Assembly: GCA_015057555.1 (NCBI GenBank)
Contig: SVEC01000002.1
Location: 124,001 to 188,000 of the forward strand
Direction: 5' to 3'
From: Lachnospiraceae bacterium
GTDB taxonomy: Bacteria > Bacillota > Clostridia > Lachnospirales > Lachnospiraceae
Length of the DNA: 64,000 nucleotides
The notes below the pieces were generated by a model. That model worked only from the letters and a program-made list of their open reading frames with translations, made no database searches and was not told the DNA's origin. This document shows, in pieces, positions 8,356 through 17,800 of the stretch. The first letter of the stretch is position 1. Every line of letters begins with the position of its first letter. A program made the position numbers and the translations under genes.

Positions 8356-8877
8356 TTATTCAGTAACATTATCTGTAGTTTTATCACTATCCTTATCAGC
8401 ATTCTGATTATTTGACTCCTGAAGCTTGTCACTTGCAATACCCTGAAGATATAAATAGTAATCATAATCAACTACTGAATCAAGGTCTGATGCTGGATAA
8501 TATGTATCGTTAATTGAAAGAAGTACTTCTCCATCCTTAACTGTAGCGTACTCTACAAGTCCACTAATCATATCCGTGTTTCCAGCAGAATCTGTAGTGT
8601 TCATAATCACATACTGTCCTACTAAATTAAGCGCATTGCCCTTATCAAGGGTGTTACTAATATTCATAGTAGCTTCAAGGGAAGAATACTGAGCAAGCTG
8701 TGACATATACTCTGTACTATCTCCTGGATTCAAAGGATCCTGGTACTGCATCTGAGTTACAAGTAACTGTAAAAATGCATCCTTATCAAGATCATTACCG
8801 GTAGTCTCTTTCTTTGTTGAAGTATAACTAGTATTAGTCTTGTTGGTCTGAATATTATTTATAATTGGATCTGCCAT
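8356..8877 (-). CDS. flgD: Flagellar hook-capping protein FlgD
   Basis: FlgD caps the growing hook so that FlgE subunits can insert. The 173-residue protein has the conserved N-terminal pattern KDAFLQLLVTQMQYQDPLNP followed by STEYMSQLAQYSSLEATMN, then a short beta domain and an Asn/Asp-rich tail. It lacks the longer C-terminal FlgD Ig/tudor region seen in some relatives but is of usual length for this group. It lies between fliK and the TIGR02530 gene. Confidence 0.93.
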   Translation of the reverse strand: MADPIINNIQTNKTNTSYTSTKKETTGNDLDKDAFLQLLVTQMQYQDPLNPGDSTEYMSQLAQYSSLEATMNISNTLDKGNALNLVGQYVIMNTTDSAGNTDMISGLVEYATVKDGEVLLSINDTYYPASDLDSVVDYDYYLYLQGIASDKLQESNNQNADKDSDKTTDNVTE

Positions 8878-8893
8878 ATACTCTCCTTTCCGG

Positions 8894-10345
8894 TTATACT
8901 GTATAGCTTACAGTATTACCTTTTGTCTTCATAATCTCTACTTCTAATTCCTCTTCTTCTGTCAATTCCTCTTCGCCTAAATCATTAACATTGATTCTTC
9001 CTACAGATTTTGATGTGTCATTTGTCTGTTCCTGATTGTCAAAATCACCATTCTGGCTTTCTTCGAAAAATCCATACGTTGCAACCATTACCTCAATAGC
9101 TTCAACCTTTATTTCGTTGTTGGAGAAATTTTCCTTAAGAATCGCTAAATTATTTTCAATAGCATTCTTAGCCGCCTCTGTCTCAGCAATAATCTTTGCC
9201 TGCATTACTCCGTCCTTAGCTTCAACATTAACATAAACCTTACCAAGGTTTTCTGGATTAAGTTGAACCTCCATGGACTGAACCTCTTTGGTTGCAGTGA
9301 CCTTAATCTGGTCGATTATCTGTCTGATAATGTCAGCTTCCTGAACATTTGCAGTGAATGCGGTTGTATCAACATTAACATTTGCATTAACCGTATTATC
9401 AAGAGCCTGATTAAAGTTTGTCACAACCTGCTGATTATTTTGTTCACTAGTCTGACCATTTGATGTTTGGCTACTATCCTCAGCTGTGTTCTCTACTGTT
9501 ATTTTGTCAGCTAAACTGTCATCACCGATTTGGTTTGCAGACTCATTGTCGTTATTCTTAGCATTAAGGTTGCTTACGTAATCAGTGTTATCACTTACAT
9601 CAGAAACAACTTTCTCATCATCTATAATCACTTTATCATCAACAATTATATCGTCATTTGCATCAGCATTCTTAAGTGCTACTTCTATAACATCAGCATT
9701 ATCTGTTAAAAACTCACCGGCTGCTGTAACATCAGAAAATCCGTAATCCTTTATAAGTCCTGTTATAGTGTTAGTAATATCTGACACAAGATTGGCAATA
9801 TTCTCATTAACAAGGATATCTACATTGTCAGCTCCCATAGCCTGAAGGATGAAATTTTTAAGATTATCTCCTATAAGTAATTGAGACACATCAATGCCCA
9901 TATCAGCAAGTATATTTTCTAATTCTTCGTCAGTTATACCTAACGCTTCCTTTAATATATTCTTAACATCCTTTATAAGCTCTACTGCTTTATCAACATT
10001 ACTCTCCACACTTGAATCTGTATTGGTTTCCTTGATGTTATTTGTCTTTTTGCCGTCATTTGATACAACATTCTCAGTATCTTGAAGCTTGTCCTTTGAT
10101 GCACTTACTTTCTCCTGTTTACTGTAGACGTCATAATCATTAGTTCTCTCCTTAGCTGGAGCAACCTCTGATACATCAATATCCTGAGATGAAGCTATAT
10201 CTGTTTGCTCCTGTCTGGTTGAAACCATATTCATCAAGCTGGCAAAGGCATCTACAGCCTTTTCTTCTTCCTTTGAAGCACCCTTAGCCTTTGTATTAGC
10301 CATAATGTCCATAGGTCCAATTCCACCTGTTGAAATAGTAATCAT
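8894..10345 (-). CDS. fliK: Flagellar hook-length control protein FliK
   Basis: FliK measures hook length and switches export specificity. The 483-residue protein is mostly a low-complexity Asp/Asn/Thr/Ser-rich region (about 1-310), typical of the FliK ruler. A conserved C-terminal Flg_hook domain follows (about 335-420: MEVQLNPENLGKVYVNVEAK, then MQAKIIAETEAAKNAIENNL). A strongly acidic tail follows. Position before flgD agrees. GGAGG lies before the ATG. Confidence 0.92.
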   Translation of the reverse strand: MITISTGGIGPMDIMANTKAKGASKEEEKAVDAFASLMNMVSTRQEQTDIASSQDIDVSEVAPAKERTNDYDVYSKQEKVSASKDKLQDTENVVSNDGKKTNNIKETNTDSSVESNVDKAVELIKDVKNILKEALGITDEELENILADMGIDVSQLLIGDNLKNFILQAMGADNVDILVNENIANLVSDITNTITGLIKDYGFSDVTAAGEFLTDNADVIEVALKNADANDDIIVDDKVIIDDEKVVSDVSDNTDYVSNLNAKNNDNESANQIGDDSLADKITVENTAEDSSQTSNGQTSEQNNQQVVTNFNQALDNTVNANVNVDTTAFTANVQEADIIRQIIDQIKVTATKEVQSMEVQLNPENLGKVYVNVEAKDGVMQAKIIAETEAAKNAIENNLAILKENFSNNEIKVEAIEVMVATYGFFEESQNGDFDNQEQTNDTSKSVGRINVNDLGEEELTEEEELEVEIMKTKGNTVSYTV

Positions 10346-10378
10346 CCTGCGCCCTCCTTTCTCATAATATATTAAGTG

Positions 10379-11110
10379 TTATGGCAATAGCTTTTTGGTT
10401 ACGCTTGCTGCGTATTCCGGATCCATCTCTGCTAATATCTTTCCTTGAGATTCTGCACTCATATTATTCATAATCAATGCAACAGTATCTAGGTCATATT
10501 TCATAGTTTCCAGAATTTCAGCCGCATCCTTAGGATCCATGCTTTCGTAAGCTTTTGCCAAGTCTATAATTTGCTGATCATTTGTATTAGCAGCTACTAT
10601 TTCTCTATATACCTGCTCAGCATACTCAGGATCAAGCTCATTATACCACTCAACATATATATCGGTATCCGGAGCATTTTCTCCATAGACTATTTCATTA
10701 AAAAATTCAGTTTTTTTGGTTTCGAAGTTTTCCTGTTCCTCTTCATATACGGTAAGTCTCGAAACTTCAGCCTGTAATTCGGTCACTTGGTCAGTCAGTC
10801 TAACAATTTCAGCCTCTTTACTACCAACAGATGCCTCTAACACTGCAATTCTGTCTAGTGCATCCTTAAGATTTGTGTAATTATATCCACTTTCTTTGAT
10901 AATTTCCTCATCTGTAGCATCAGGAAGAATCTCTTTAATTATAGGCACATCCTTAAACACCGGTCTTAAAACCTCTGTACCAAAACCTCCTACATCACAT
11001 TTTATCAAGAGTGCCATTACAGAAAGCCAGGTTGTAATAATAAGCACAATCATTATTATGCCAATACCCTTATTTCCACTACTTTCTTTATCTTTAAATT
11101 CCTTGGACAT
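10379..11110 (-). CDS. MotE-like / MgtE-N domain flagellar protein
   Basis: A 243-residue protein with one N-terminal transmembrane helix (about 16-38), a coiled coil (about 85-130), and a C-terminal helical repeat region of MgtE intracellular N-domain type (YAEQVYREIVAA, MDPKDAAEILETM, ILAEMDPEYAASVTKKLL). Proteins of this plan (FlbB/MotE/YlxF) sit between fliJ and fliK and are thought to act in motor or rod assembly as periplasmic or export-associated factors. Family membership is clear, exact function is not. Confidence 0.8.
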   Translation of the reverse strand: MSKEFKDKESSGNKGIGIIMIVLIITTWLSVMALLIKCDVGGFGTEVLRPVFKDVPIIKEILPDATDEEIIKESGYNYTNLKDALDRIAVLEASVGSKEAEIVRLTDQVTELQAEVSRLTVYEEEQENFETKKTEFFNEIVYGENAPDTDIYVEWYNELDPEYAEQVYREIVAANTNDQQIIDLAKAYESMDPKDAAEILETMKYDLDTVALIMNNMSAESQGKILAEMDPEYAASVTKKLLP

Positions 11111-11113
11111 TGT

Positions 11114-11566
11114 CTATTCCTCCGTATCTTTATTATTATACTGATAGCTAACCACCTGATCAGTTTCCTTTGCTTCCTCAGCATTTATCTCTTGTTTAAA
11201 TTCTTCAAATTTGTTTTCTTTTAGCTTTTCATGCATTTTTCTTTCCTGCATTAAGGTATTAAGCTTATTTCTAGCTTTTTCTACATCCTTACTTTTCTCT
11301 CTAACCACTTCTATCTGAGCCTCTATCATCTCGTCCATAATATCCATGGCATTACCATATTCATCGATTCGAACAAAATCAAGCCTACCCTTGATGGATT
11401 CATTATAATCCAAATAATATCCATATCTGCGTTGTTTTAGATGTTCTAGCTTTTCTTCCTCCTCTGCCAAAATCATCATTGCATCGGCATACTCCTGCTT
11501 TGCTGCTTCCTCAAGCTTGTATTTAATATCTAAAATATTTTGCATTCGATAAATAAACTTAGCCAT
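11114..11566 (-). CDS. fliJ: Flagellar export chaperone/ATPase stalk protein FliJ
   Basis: A 150-residue, almost entirely coiled-coil, highly charged protein starting MAKFIYRMQNILDIKYKLEE, typical of FliJ. FliJ sits in the centre of the FliI hexamer and links it to the export gate. I chose the ATG at 11566 because AAGGG lies ahead and the family begins with this sequence; the frame is open 11 codons further up but without support. The start follows the fliI stop by 25 bases. Confidence 0.88.
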   Translation of the reverse strand: MAKFIYRMQNILDIKYKLEEAAKQEYADAMMILAEEEEKLEHLKQRRYGYYLDYNESIKGRLDFVRIDEYGNAMDIMDEMIEAQIEVVREKSKDVEKARNKLNTLMQERKMHEKLKENKFEEFKQEINAEEAKETDQVVSYQYNNKDTEE

Positions 11567-11591
11567 ATATACTACCCTTATCAATATACCT

Positions 11592-12902
11592 TTAATCAAA
11601 AATTTCCTTTAGAAGCCTTAATTCGTCCTCTAGTAAAAACTTAGAATTAACATCCTGTCTTAAGAAACCATTTACCTTATCAATCTTTGAAATAGCATAA
11701 TCTATATCCTTATTTGAGCCAGCTCTATAAGCTCCAATATTTATCAAATCCTCAGCATCACTATATGTAGCTAACACATTTTTTAAATTTCCAGCCAGCT
11801 GCTTATGCTCTTCTGAGGCAATTGCACTCATACATCTTGATATACTGGCAAGCACATCTATAGCCGGATAATGGTTCTTATGACCTAGTTTTCTAGACAA
11901 TACTATATGACCATCAAGTATACCTCTTGCTGTATCAGTAATAGGCTCATTAAAATCATCACCATCTACAAGTACTGTATATAGACCTGTTATTGAACCA
12001 GTTTGTGTATTTCCAGCTCTCTCGAGAAGTTTAGGCAACTCGGAATAAACTGATGGCGGATAACCTCTTGTAACCGGTGGTTCTCCTGATGCAAGACCTA
12101 TTTCTCTTTGAGCCATAGAAAATCTTGTAAGGGAGTCCATCATAAGAAGTACATCCTTCCCCTGGTCCCTGAAATACTCTGCAATAGCTGTAGCCGTCTT
12201 AGCAGCCTTATTTCTTATGAGAGCAGGCTTGTCAGATGTGGCAATAACCAAAACAGAACGCTTTAAACCCTCTTCTCCTAGGTCTCTCTCTATAAATTCT
12301 CCAACCTCTCTACCACGTTCTCCTATAAGAGCTATAACATTAACATCTGCTTTTGTATTTCTTGCAAACATTCCAAGCAAAGTACTTTTACCAACTCCTG
12401 AACCAGCAAATATACCAATTCTTTGTCCTTTGCCAACAGTGAGCATACCGTCCACCGCTTTAACACCTAGTGGTAGTATTTCACTTATCAGTTTTCTCTG
12501 TAAAGGGTCCGGAGAGCTAGCATCTATAGGATACTCAAGTATTTCGTTAAGCTCTCCCTTATCCATTGGTCTACCTATACCATTTAATACTCTACCTAAC
12601 AATGATGGACCTACCTTTACTCCAAGGCACTGTCCTGTATTTCTAACAGTGGCACCTAAACCAATTCCATCAACATTGTCGTATGGCATGAGCAGAACCT
12701 TATTGTCCTTAAAACCTACTACCTCTGACATAACCGTAGTAAGACCATCTTTGGAAATAATTTCACACATGTCATTTAACTTGCAAGGTGGTCCAACAGA
12801 TTCTACAGTAAGGCCAACAATTTTACTAACCTTTCCGTAATGTTCAGTATAATCCCTAAACAAAAGGGGCTGATATTTTTCAATATTGAATTCTTTTATC
12901 AT
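11592..12902 (-). CDS. fliI: Flagellum-specific ATPase FliI
   Basis: FliI is the F1-beta-like ATPase of the flagellar export apparatus. The 436-residue protein carries Walker A GSGVGKST, the Walker B region VLLMMDSLTRFSMAQREIG, and the family segment GEPPVTRGYPPSVYSELPKLLERAG. The ATG at 12902 gives the usual N-terminus and length; a longer frame would start inside the intergenic hairpin region. It follows fliH after a 70-base gap, longer than its neighbours' gaps, and that gap holds a perfect hairpin. Confidence 0.95.
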   Translation of the reverse strand: MIKEFNIEKYQPLLFRDYTEHYGKVSKIVGLTVESVGPPCKLNDMCEIISKDGLTTVMSEVVGFKDNKVLLMPYDNVDGIGLGATVRNTGQCLGVKVGPSLLGRVLNGIGRPMDKGELNEILEYPIDASSPDPLQRKLISEILPLGVKAVDGMLTVGKGQRIGIFAGSGVGKSTLLGMFARNTKADVNVIALIGERGREVGEFIERDLGEEGLKRSVLVIATSDKPALIRNKAAKTATAIAEYFRDQGKDVLLMMDSLTRFSMAQREIGLASGEPPVTRGYPPSVYSELPKLLERAGNTQTGSITGLYTVLVDGDDFNEPITDTARGILDGHIVLSRKLGHKNHYPAIDVLASISRCMSAIASEEHKQLAGNLKNVLATYSDAEDLINIGAYRAGSNKDIDYAISKIDKVNGFLRQDVNSKFLLEDELRLLKEIFD

Positions 12903-12940
12903 AATATTGGTTCTACTCCAAAATCTAATACTTAAACACA

Positions 12941-12969
12941 ATATCCCCGATTAGTTTAATCGGGGATAT
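12941..12969 (-). promoter_or_regulatory. Perfect hairpin between fliH and fliI
   Basis: A 13-base perfect inverted repeat (ATATCCCCGATTA with its complement) with a 3-base loop starts three bases after the fliH stop. On the minus strand the following bases are TGTGTTTAAG, which is not a clean U-tract. It therefore looks more like an mRNA processing or stability element, or a weak attenuator, than a full terminator. Confidence 0.6.
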
Positions 12970-12972
12970 TTA

Positions 12973-13761
12973 TTACTCAGATAACAATTTTATGGCAGTG
13001 ATTAACTTTCTAACCTGTATATCCATGGACAAATCTATAATTCCATTTTCCGATTCAATTATACACTGTCTGTTGTTTAATTTGGAATCACTAAACAATT
13101 CTAAGCTAACACTAGGATTTGTAGCTCCAGATAATCTATCAAAATTATCTACAAGATATGAATAGTTATCCTCTCCAACCTTTATTGTAAATCCCTTGCT
13201 GCTGTCACTATCACTTAATGCAGAATTAATCATATGAAGCATAACTGGTCTGTATTCATCAACCAATATACCTGTAAGCCTCTCTATAAGAGCACAGCTT
13301 AAATTGATTAATTTTTCTCTGGCATCTACTATGTTTGCCTCAACGGTCTCTTGGTTCTTCTTAAACAATATCTCTTGTTCTTTTTGGATATTCTCCATGT
13401 AGGCATCTGTTCTCTTCATAGCCTCCATACTGCCATCTTGAAGACCTTTTTCATAACCTTCCTTGTAGGCTTTTTCCTTTAGCAGTTCAGCTTCAGCCTG
13501 TGCTTCTTCTACAATTTTGTTGGCCCTTTCAACCGCATCCTCTCTAAGCTCCTTAGCCATATCCATAGCTTCATTAAGAAGCTCTTCGTTACCAGCATAA
13601 TCCTGTTCTAATGTCTCGTCTAGTTTTTCCTCATCTAGAGGTCTAATAATTTTTACTGCAGGTTCAGGAATATTAATCTGTCTCTTATTGGCGTCAATAA
13701 CAAAGGGTGCTGTATCAACAGTTTTAATACCCGGAAAGCCTGATTTGAATAAATTAGACAA
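12973..13761 (-). CDS. fliH: Flagellar assembly protein FliH
   Basis: FliH regulates FliI and docks it at the C-ring. The 262-residue protein has a variable N-terminus, a long Glu/Ala-rich coiled coil (about 60-150, with AKEL.EDAVERANKIVEEA) and a C-terminal FliH/V-ATPase-E-like domain. The start is a TTG at 13761 that overlaps the end of fliG by 8 bases; GGAGGTGA lies eight bases before it inside fliG, so translation is probably coupled. The gene order fliG-fliH-fliI is standard. Confidence 0.9.
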   Translation of the reverse strand: MSNLFKSGFPGIKTVDTAPFVIDANKRQINIPEPAVKIIRPLDEEKLDETLEQDYAGNEELLNEAMDMAKELREDAVERANKIVEEAQAEAELLKEKAYKEGYEKGLQDGSMEAMKRTDAYMENIQKEQEILFKKNQETVEANIVDAREKLINLSCALIERLTGILVDEYRPVMLHMINSALSDSDSSKGFTIKVGEDNYSYLVDNFDRLSGATNPSVSLELFSDSKLNNRQCIIESENGIIDLSMDIQVRKLITAIKLLSE

Positions 13762-14770
13762 CTATCTCGTCACCTCCACCACGTGAAATAACTATTTCAC
13801 CTGAATCCTCCAGCTTTCTAATTATATTAACAATCTTCTGCTGAGCCTCCTCAACATCCTTAAGGCGCACAGGACCCATAAACTCCATATCTTCTTTAAT
13901 CATAGTTGCGAGACGTGATGAAAGGTTATCAAAGATTATCTGCTGAACATCCTCATTTGCGTTCTTAAGTGCTATAGCAAGCTCATTATTATCTACCTCA
14001 CGAAGAACTGTCTGAATTGAACGATTATCTAATATGAGAATATCCTCGAATACAAACATCTTTCTTCTGATCTCGTCTGCTAATTCTGGCTCTTCTATCT
14101 CCAAATTTTCCATAATATGCTTCTCTGTACTTCTATCTACAGTATTAAGGATATTAACGATAGAATCTACACCACCAACAATCGTATAATCCTGATTTAC
14201 AAGTGAGGCAAGTTTCTTCTCTAACACTCGTTCAACCTCCTTGATAACGTCTGGACTTGTTCTATCCATCATAGCAATTCTCTTTGCAACATCAGCCTGC
14301 TTTTCTGGTGCTAATGCACTGACAACCGCAGCTGCCTGAGAAGACGGCAAGTATGCAAGTATAAGAGCTATGGTCTGTGGATGCTCATCCTGAATAAAGT
14401 TAAGCAACTGGCTAGCATCTGCCTTTCTAACAAACTCGAAAGGTCTAACCTGAAGCGATGCGGTAAGTCTACCGATAACATCTCTTGCTCTATCCTCTCC
14501 AAGAGCCTTATCAAGAAGTTCCTTAGCGTAAGCAATACCACCCTCAGAAATATACTGCTGGGCAAGACATATCTCATAGAACTCCTCTATAACCTCATCC
14601 TTGAGTTCTGATGGAACACTCTTTGTATTGGCAATTTCGAGAGTGAGCTGTTCTATCTCATCATCCTTAAGATGCTTAAATATCTGGGATGAACGTTCCG
14701 GACCTAAAGCTATGAGCAGCACCGCTGCTTTTTGTACTCCTGTTACCTCTGTAAAAGTATGTTTTGCCAT
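13754..14770 (-). CDS. fliG: Flagellar motor switch protein FliG
   Basis: FliG is the rotor protein that meets the stator. The 338-residue protein shows all three FliG domains. The N-terminal part contains AAVLLIALGPERSSQIFKHL, the middle has the EHPQTIALILAYL motif (the EHPQR-type site), and the C-terminal torque helix carries the charged residues in RSIQTVLREVDNNELAIALK. It is 6 bases before fliF's stop region and overlaps fliH. Confidence 0.97.
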   Translation of the reverse strand: MAKHTFTEVTGVQKAAVLLIALGPERSSQIFKHLKDDEIEQLTLEIANTKSVPSELKDEVIEEFYEICLAQQYISEGGIAYAKELLDKALGEDRARDVIGRLTASLQVRPFEFVRKADASQLLNFIQDEHPQTIALILAYLPSSQAAAVVSALAPEKQADVAKRIAMMDRTSPDVIKEVERVLEKKLASLVNQDYTIVGGVDSIVNILNTVDRSTEKHIMENLEIEEPELADEIRRKMFVFEDILILDNRSIQTVLREVDNNELAIALKNANEDVQQIIFDNLSSRLATMIKEDMEFMGPVRLKDVEEAQQKIVNIIRKLEDSGEIVISRGGGDEIVV

Positions 14771-14776
14771 ATTATT

Positions 14777-16378
14777 TTACTCCCACTCATCTGTCAACCA
14801 ATTCTTAAGAAGCGCCGCTACCGCCTCAGGATTTTCATCTACAAATTTATCAATCTGTTCCTTAGCAGCTGACTTCTCACTAAATTCTATATCATCGAGA
14901 GTCTGATTTTCTTTAGTTGTGGCAAGAAGTGCTTCAACTGAAAGCTCAGGCTCAACCTCTACAACCTCATCTGGTTTCATACTCTTAAATACAACAAAGA
15001 GAAGTAAACCGGCAATTAGAAGTGCAAGTCCTATAGTAACTATACTTTTAACAGGAACCTGACTTTCCTCAATAGGATAAAACACAGGTACTATACGCTC
15101 TACAACATATATCTTATCAGCCTTTATACCTGTAGCCTGAGAAAGCATGGATACCATATCAGGCATATTGGAGTTCTCTATAACCTCTGAATTTGCAGCT
15201 TTGAATTCTGCAAAGGTCTGGTCCTCAAGTAATCCATCCTTTTCCATCTGAGCCTCATCATATATCTTATATTTTGTAAGATATAAGGCCATACTGGAAT
15301 TAGCCATATCAACTTCACCAACAGGATTAACCTTTTTGGTGGTTGTACTACTTGTATTATACTCTTCCTTTATAATATTTAAGGTTGACTCCCCATCTGC
15401 ATAATCGAGAAGGTTGTAATCTGTAATTTCCTCCCCATTTGCATCTGTGCCTACTACACCACCTGTTCCGTCAACATTCTCCGCAAGGTAGTAGTAATAA
15501 TTGGCTTTTGGACCTGTATCATCTTCATCATTTGAATAATATTCTATATTTAAAATCTCTTCTGGTGATATATTGATTGAAAGATTTGAAGCAACGGAAA
15601 CTTCATCATAAACTCCAGAGTTAACCATCAGATTCCAAATCTTGCTATTGTAATATTCCTCAACCTGCTGTTCTACAGACAAAGTTGTTGTAAGAGATGT
15701 CTGAGTACTGGTACCAGAAAAAAGTAAATTTCCTTTATTATCTATAATTGTAATATTATCTGTACCAGACGCACCTACGCAGCTTTTTGCATACTCAGCA
15801 ATAGTAAGTGCGGCTTCCTGTCCAAAGTTTGCATCTGTTGTAATCATAATACTAACTGATGGTTCTTGTTCGTCAGTATAAATTGAGCTTGTAGATGCAG
15901 GCAAATCTATGGTAACAGAGGCCTTAGCTATACCATCCATAGCTTTAAGGTCAGTTTCCATACAGTTCTCTAAGTACATCTTAGCCTTAAGCTTTTTTTC
16001 TGAGTCTGTTGTATTGAAGCTATTGTCATAAAGCCAAGTCAAATCAATATCACTTGTTGTAGTAGTTATACCATTTTGACCTAACAATAATCTGGCCTGA
16101 GAAACCTGCTCCTCCGCAACATCTATCTTTAAAGCATCATTAGAAACTTTAATATCAATTCCATTCTCCTCTAAGAGAGTTGCTGCCTCTGCGGTAGCAC
16201 CTGTATCCTCAAAAACAGAAAGTGTTACGTAAGTGGTTCTATTAAGCAAGAAAAACAGAGCCACCAGGGTAATTAATACCGCCGCTGCAACTGAGAAAAA
16301 TAAAACCTTTTGTCTTGCTGTATATTTGTTCCAAAACTCTGCCAGCTTCTTAGGAAGCTGCTTAAACCACTCACCCAT
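14777..16378 (-). CDS. fliF: Flagellar MS-ring protein FliF
   Basis: FliF forms the membrane MS-ring, the first part of the basal body. The 533-residue protein has an N-terminal helix (about 21-43), ring-building motifs (two YscJ/FliF-like domains, around 45-220), a large extracytoplasmic part, a second helix near 445-465 and the C-terminal FliG-binding segment (AVAALLKNWLTDE). The start ATG at 16378 follows GGAGG; an upstream TTG overlaps it. Gene order fliE-fliF-fliG is standard. Confidence 0.96.
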   Translation of the reverse strand: MGEWFKQLPKKLAEFWNKYTARQKVLFFSVAAAVLITLVALFFLLNRTTYVTLSVFEDTGATAEAATLLEENGIDIKVSNDALKIDVAEEQVSQARLLLGQNGITTTTSDIDLTWLYDNSFNTTDSEKKLKAKMYLENCMETDLKAMDGIAKASVTIDLPASTSSIYTDEQEPSVSIMITTDANFGQEAALTIAEYAKSCVGASGTDNITIIDNKGNLLFSGTSTQTSLTTTLSVEQQVEEYYNSKIWNLMVNSGVYDEVSVASNLSINISPEEILNIEYYSNDEDDTGPKANYYYYLAENVDGTGGVVGTDANGEEITDYNLLDYADGESTLNIIKEEYNTSSTTTKKVNPVGEVDMANSSMALYLTKYKIYDEAQMEKDGLLEDQTFAEFKAANSEVIENSNMPDMVSMLSQATGIKADKIYVVERIVPVFYPIEESQVPVKSIVTIGLALLIAGLLLFVVFKSMKPDEVVEVEPELSVEALLATTKENQTLDDIEFSEKSAAKEQIDKFVDENPEAVAALLKNWLTDEWE

Positions 16379-16403
16379 AGTATCCTCCAAAGGTAATTAT
16401 GTA

Positions 16404-16739
16404 TTAAATCTGCATAGCCATCAATTCCTTATAGGCCGAAACAACTGCATTTGTAACCTTAACTGTGTACTGTAATGAAATATTTGCTTTCTGCTGAGCC
16501 ATAGCCAAATCATGTATACTATCTGTATATCCAAGAGCAAAGCTCATCTCCGCTGACTCAGCAGCCTTCTGTAAAGAATTAGCCTCACTGTACATATCTA
16601 TGGCTGCACTTAGAATACTGTCAAAGGCACTTCCACCCTTTTCTGTAGCATCAAGACTATGTGTAGTCTTAGTTGCTCCATTAATATTGTTGATAGTTGT
16701 GAATTCATCACTATATAAAGCAATTGGTGTAATGGACAT
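16404..16739 (-). CDS. fliE: Flagellar hook-basal body protein FliE
   Basis: FliE joins the MS-ring to the rod. The 111-residue protein ends with the conserved FliE helix pattern DLAMAQQKANISLQYTVKV followed by VVSAYKELMAMQI. A Ser/Thr-rich N-terminus is usual. TTTAGGTGA precedes the ATG. It lies between flgC and fliF as expected. Confidence 0.93.
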   Translation of the reverse strand: MSITPIALYSDEFTTINNINGATKTTHSLDATEKGGSAFDSILSAAIDMYSEANSLQKAAESAEMSFALGYTDSIHDLAMAQQKANISLQYTVKVTNAVVSAYKELMAMQI

Positions 16740-16772
16740 ATTATCACCTAAACCTTTCTATGCAACGATTAA

Positions 16773-17213
16773 TTAAACATTAAACAATTCTAATCCCTTC
16801 ATAGCCATACTTTTGGCTGCGTTAAAGGATGTAACAGATGCCTCATAGGCTCTACTTGAATCAATAAGATTAGTCATCTCAGTTACGGTATCTACATTTG
16901 GATATGCAACATATCCATTCTCATCTGCATCCGGATTATCAGGCTCGTATACAAGTCTTAAATCAGATGGATCCTCAACAATACGAGTAACCTTTACACC
17001 ATTTGCCTGATAATGGCTCATATATCCATTTAAAATATTATCAAAGGATGTAGTACCAACCTCTTCAAATACAACTGTCTTTCGTCTGTATGCCTCGCCA
17101 TTCTCTGTACGAGTTGTACTGGCGTTTGCTATATTCTCTGCAATAATATCCATTCGTAGCTGCTGTGCTGTCATAGCAGTGCCTGCTACATTCATAGCTG
17201 AAAAAACTCCCAT
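16773..17213 (-). CDS. flgC: Flagellar proximal rod protein FlgC
   Basis: FlgC is a proximal rod subunit. The 146-residue protein has the rod N-terminal motif GTAMTAQQLRMDIIAENIANAST and the C-terminal rod motif MTNLIDSSRAYEASVTSFNAAK. Length is standard. AGGAGG is seven bases before the start. It is followed by fliE and preceded by flgB. Confidence 0.97.
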   Translation of the reverse strand: MGVFSAMNVAGTAMTAQQLRMDIIAENIANASTTRTENGEAYRRKTVVFEEVGTTSFDNILNGYMSHYQANGVKVTRIVEDPSDLRLVYEPDNPDADENGYVAYPNVDTVTEMTNLIDSSRAYEASVTSFNAAKSMAMKGLELFNV

Positions 17214-17237
17214 ATTAAAACCTCCTTACAATCCTAA

Positions 17238-17636
17238 CTAAGAAGACTGATTAAGCACCATCTTATATCTGGAAAATTCTTGATTCATCAAATCCACTAA
17301 CGCCTGGTATTTTATCTGGTTCTCAGCAAGATAAGCTTCCTCTGTAGCAATATCAACATTGTTACCATCAAGTCTATATGCCAACGAAGAATTGTCAGTA
17401 TAAACTTGTGGGTCAAGAGAAGCTAAATTCTTATTAACCTTTGCAACCTGATCATTAAGACTAAAACCTCCTGCTAATTCAGCCTGAAGAATAGCTTCAA
17501 AATCCAAATCCTTACGTTTGTAATTAGGTGTACTAACATTTGCAATGTTGTTACTAAGCAATTCATTTCTTTGAACAGAAGCATCAGCCGCCTTATCAAG
17601 AACGTTTATGTAATTGTAGATGCTTGAATTAATCAT
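17238..17636 (-). CDS. flgB: Flagellar rod protein FlgB
   Basis: FlgB is a proximal rod subunit and the first gene of the flagellar operon here. The 132-residue protein starts MINSSIYNYINVLDKAADAS and has NELLSNNIANVSTPNYKRKD, the conserved rod motif. The ATG at 17636 was chosen because TAGGAGG lies ahead and the longer frame (ten more codons) has no site. Upstream is the putative sigma-28-like promoter. Confidence 0.96.
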   Translation of the reverse strand: MINSSIYNYINVLDKAADASVQRNELLSNNIANVSTPNYKRKDLDFEAILQAELAGGFSLNDQVAKVNKNLASLDPQVYTDNSSLAYRLDGNNVDIATEEAYLAENQIKYQALVDLMNQEFSRYKMVLNQSS

Positions 17637-17745
17637 CCCTACGCCTCCTAATAATTTTTTACACACGAAAAGGACTCGTGAGTATTCTCACAAATCCCTT
17701 TGTATACTCTGAACATCCATTTTCAGAAATATTAATATATCTAGT

Positions 17746-17772
17746 ATATCGACAGCAAACACTAGATGGTTA
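17746..17772 (-). promoter_or_regulatory. Sigma-28-like promoter upstream of flgB
   Basis: On the minus strand TAAC (17772-17769), 15 bases of spacer and GTCGATAT (17753-17746) match the flagellar sigma factor consensus TAAA-N15-GCCGATAT at 3 of 4 and 7 of 8 positions. The -10 element lies about 110 bases before flgB. A weak sigma-A-like TTGCTG/TAATAT pair overlaps the same stretch, so use by either factor is possible. Confidence 0.5.
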
Positions 17773-17800
17773 ATCGGGCACAATATGTATAATATAAAAA

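Noticed and set aside
12217-12840. 207-codon plus-strand ORF
   Set aside because: Antisense to fliI, Pro/Ser-rich shadow.
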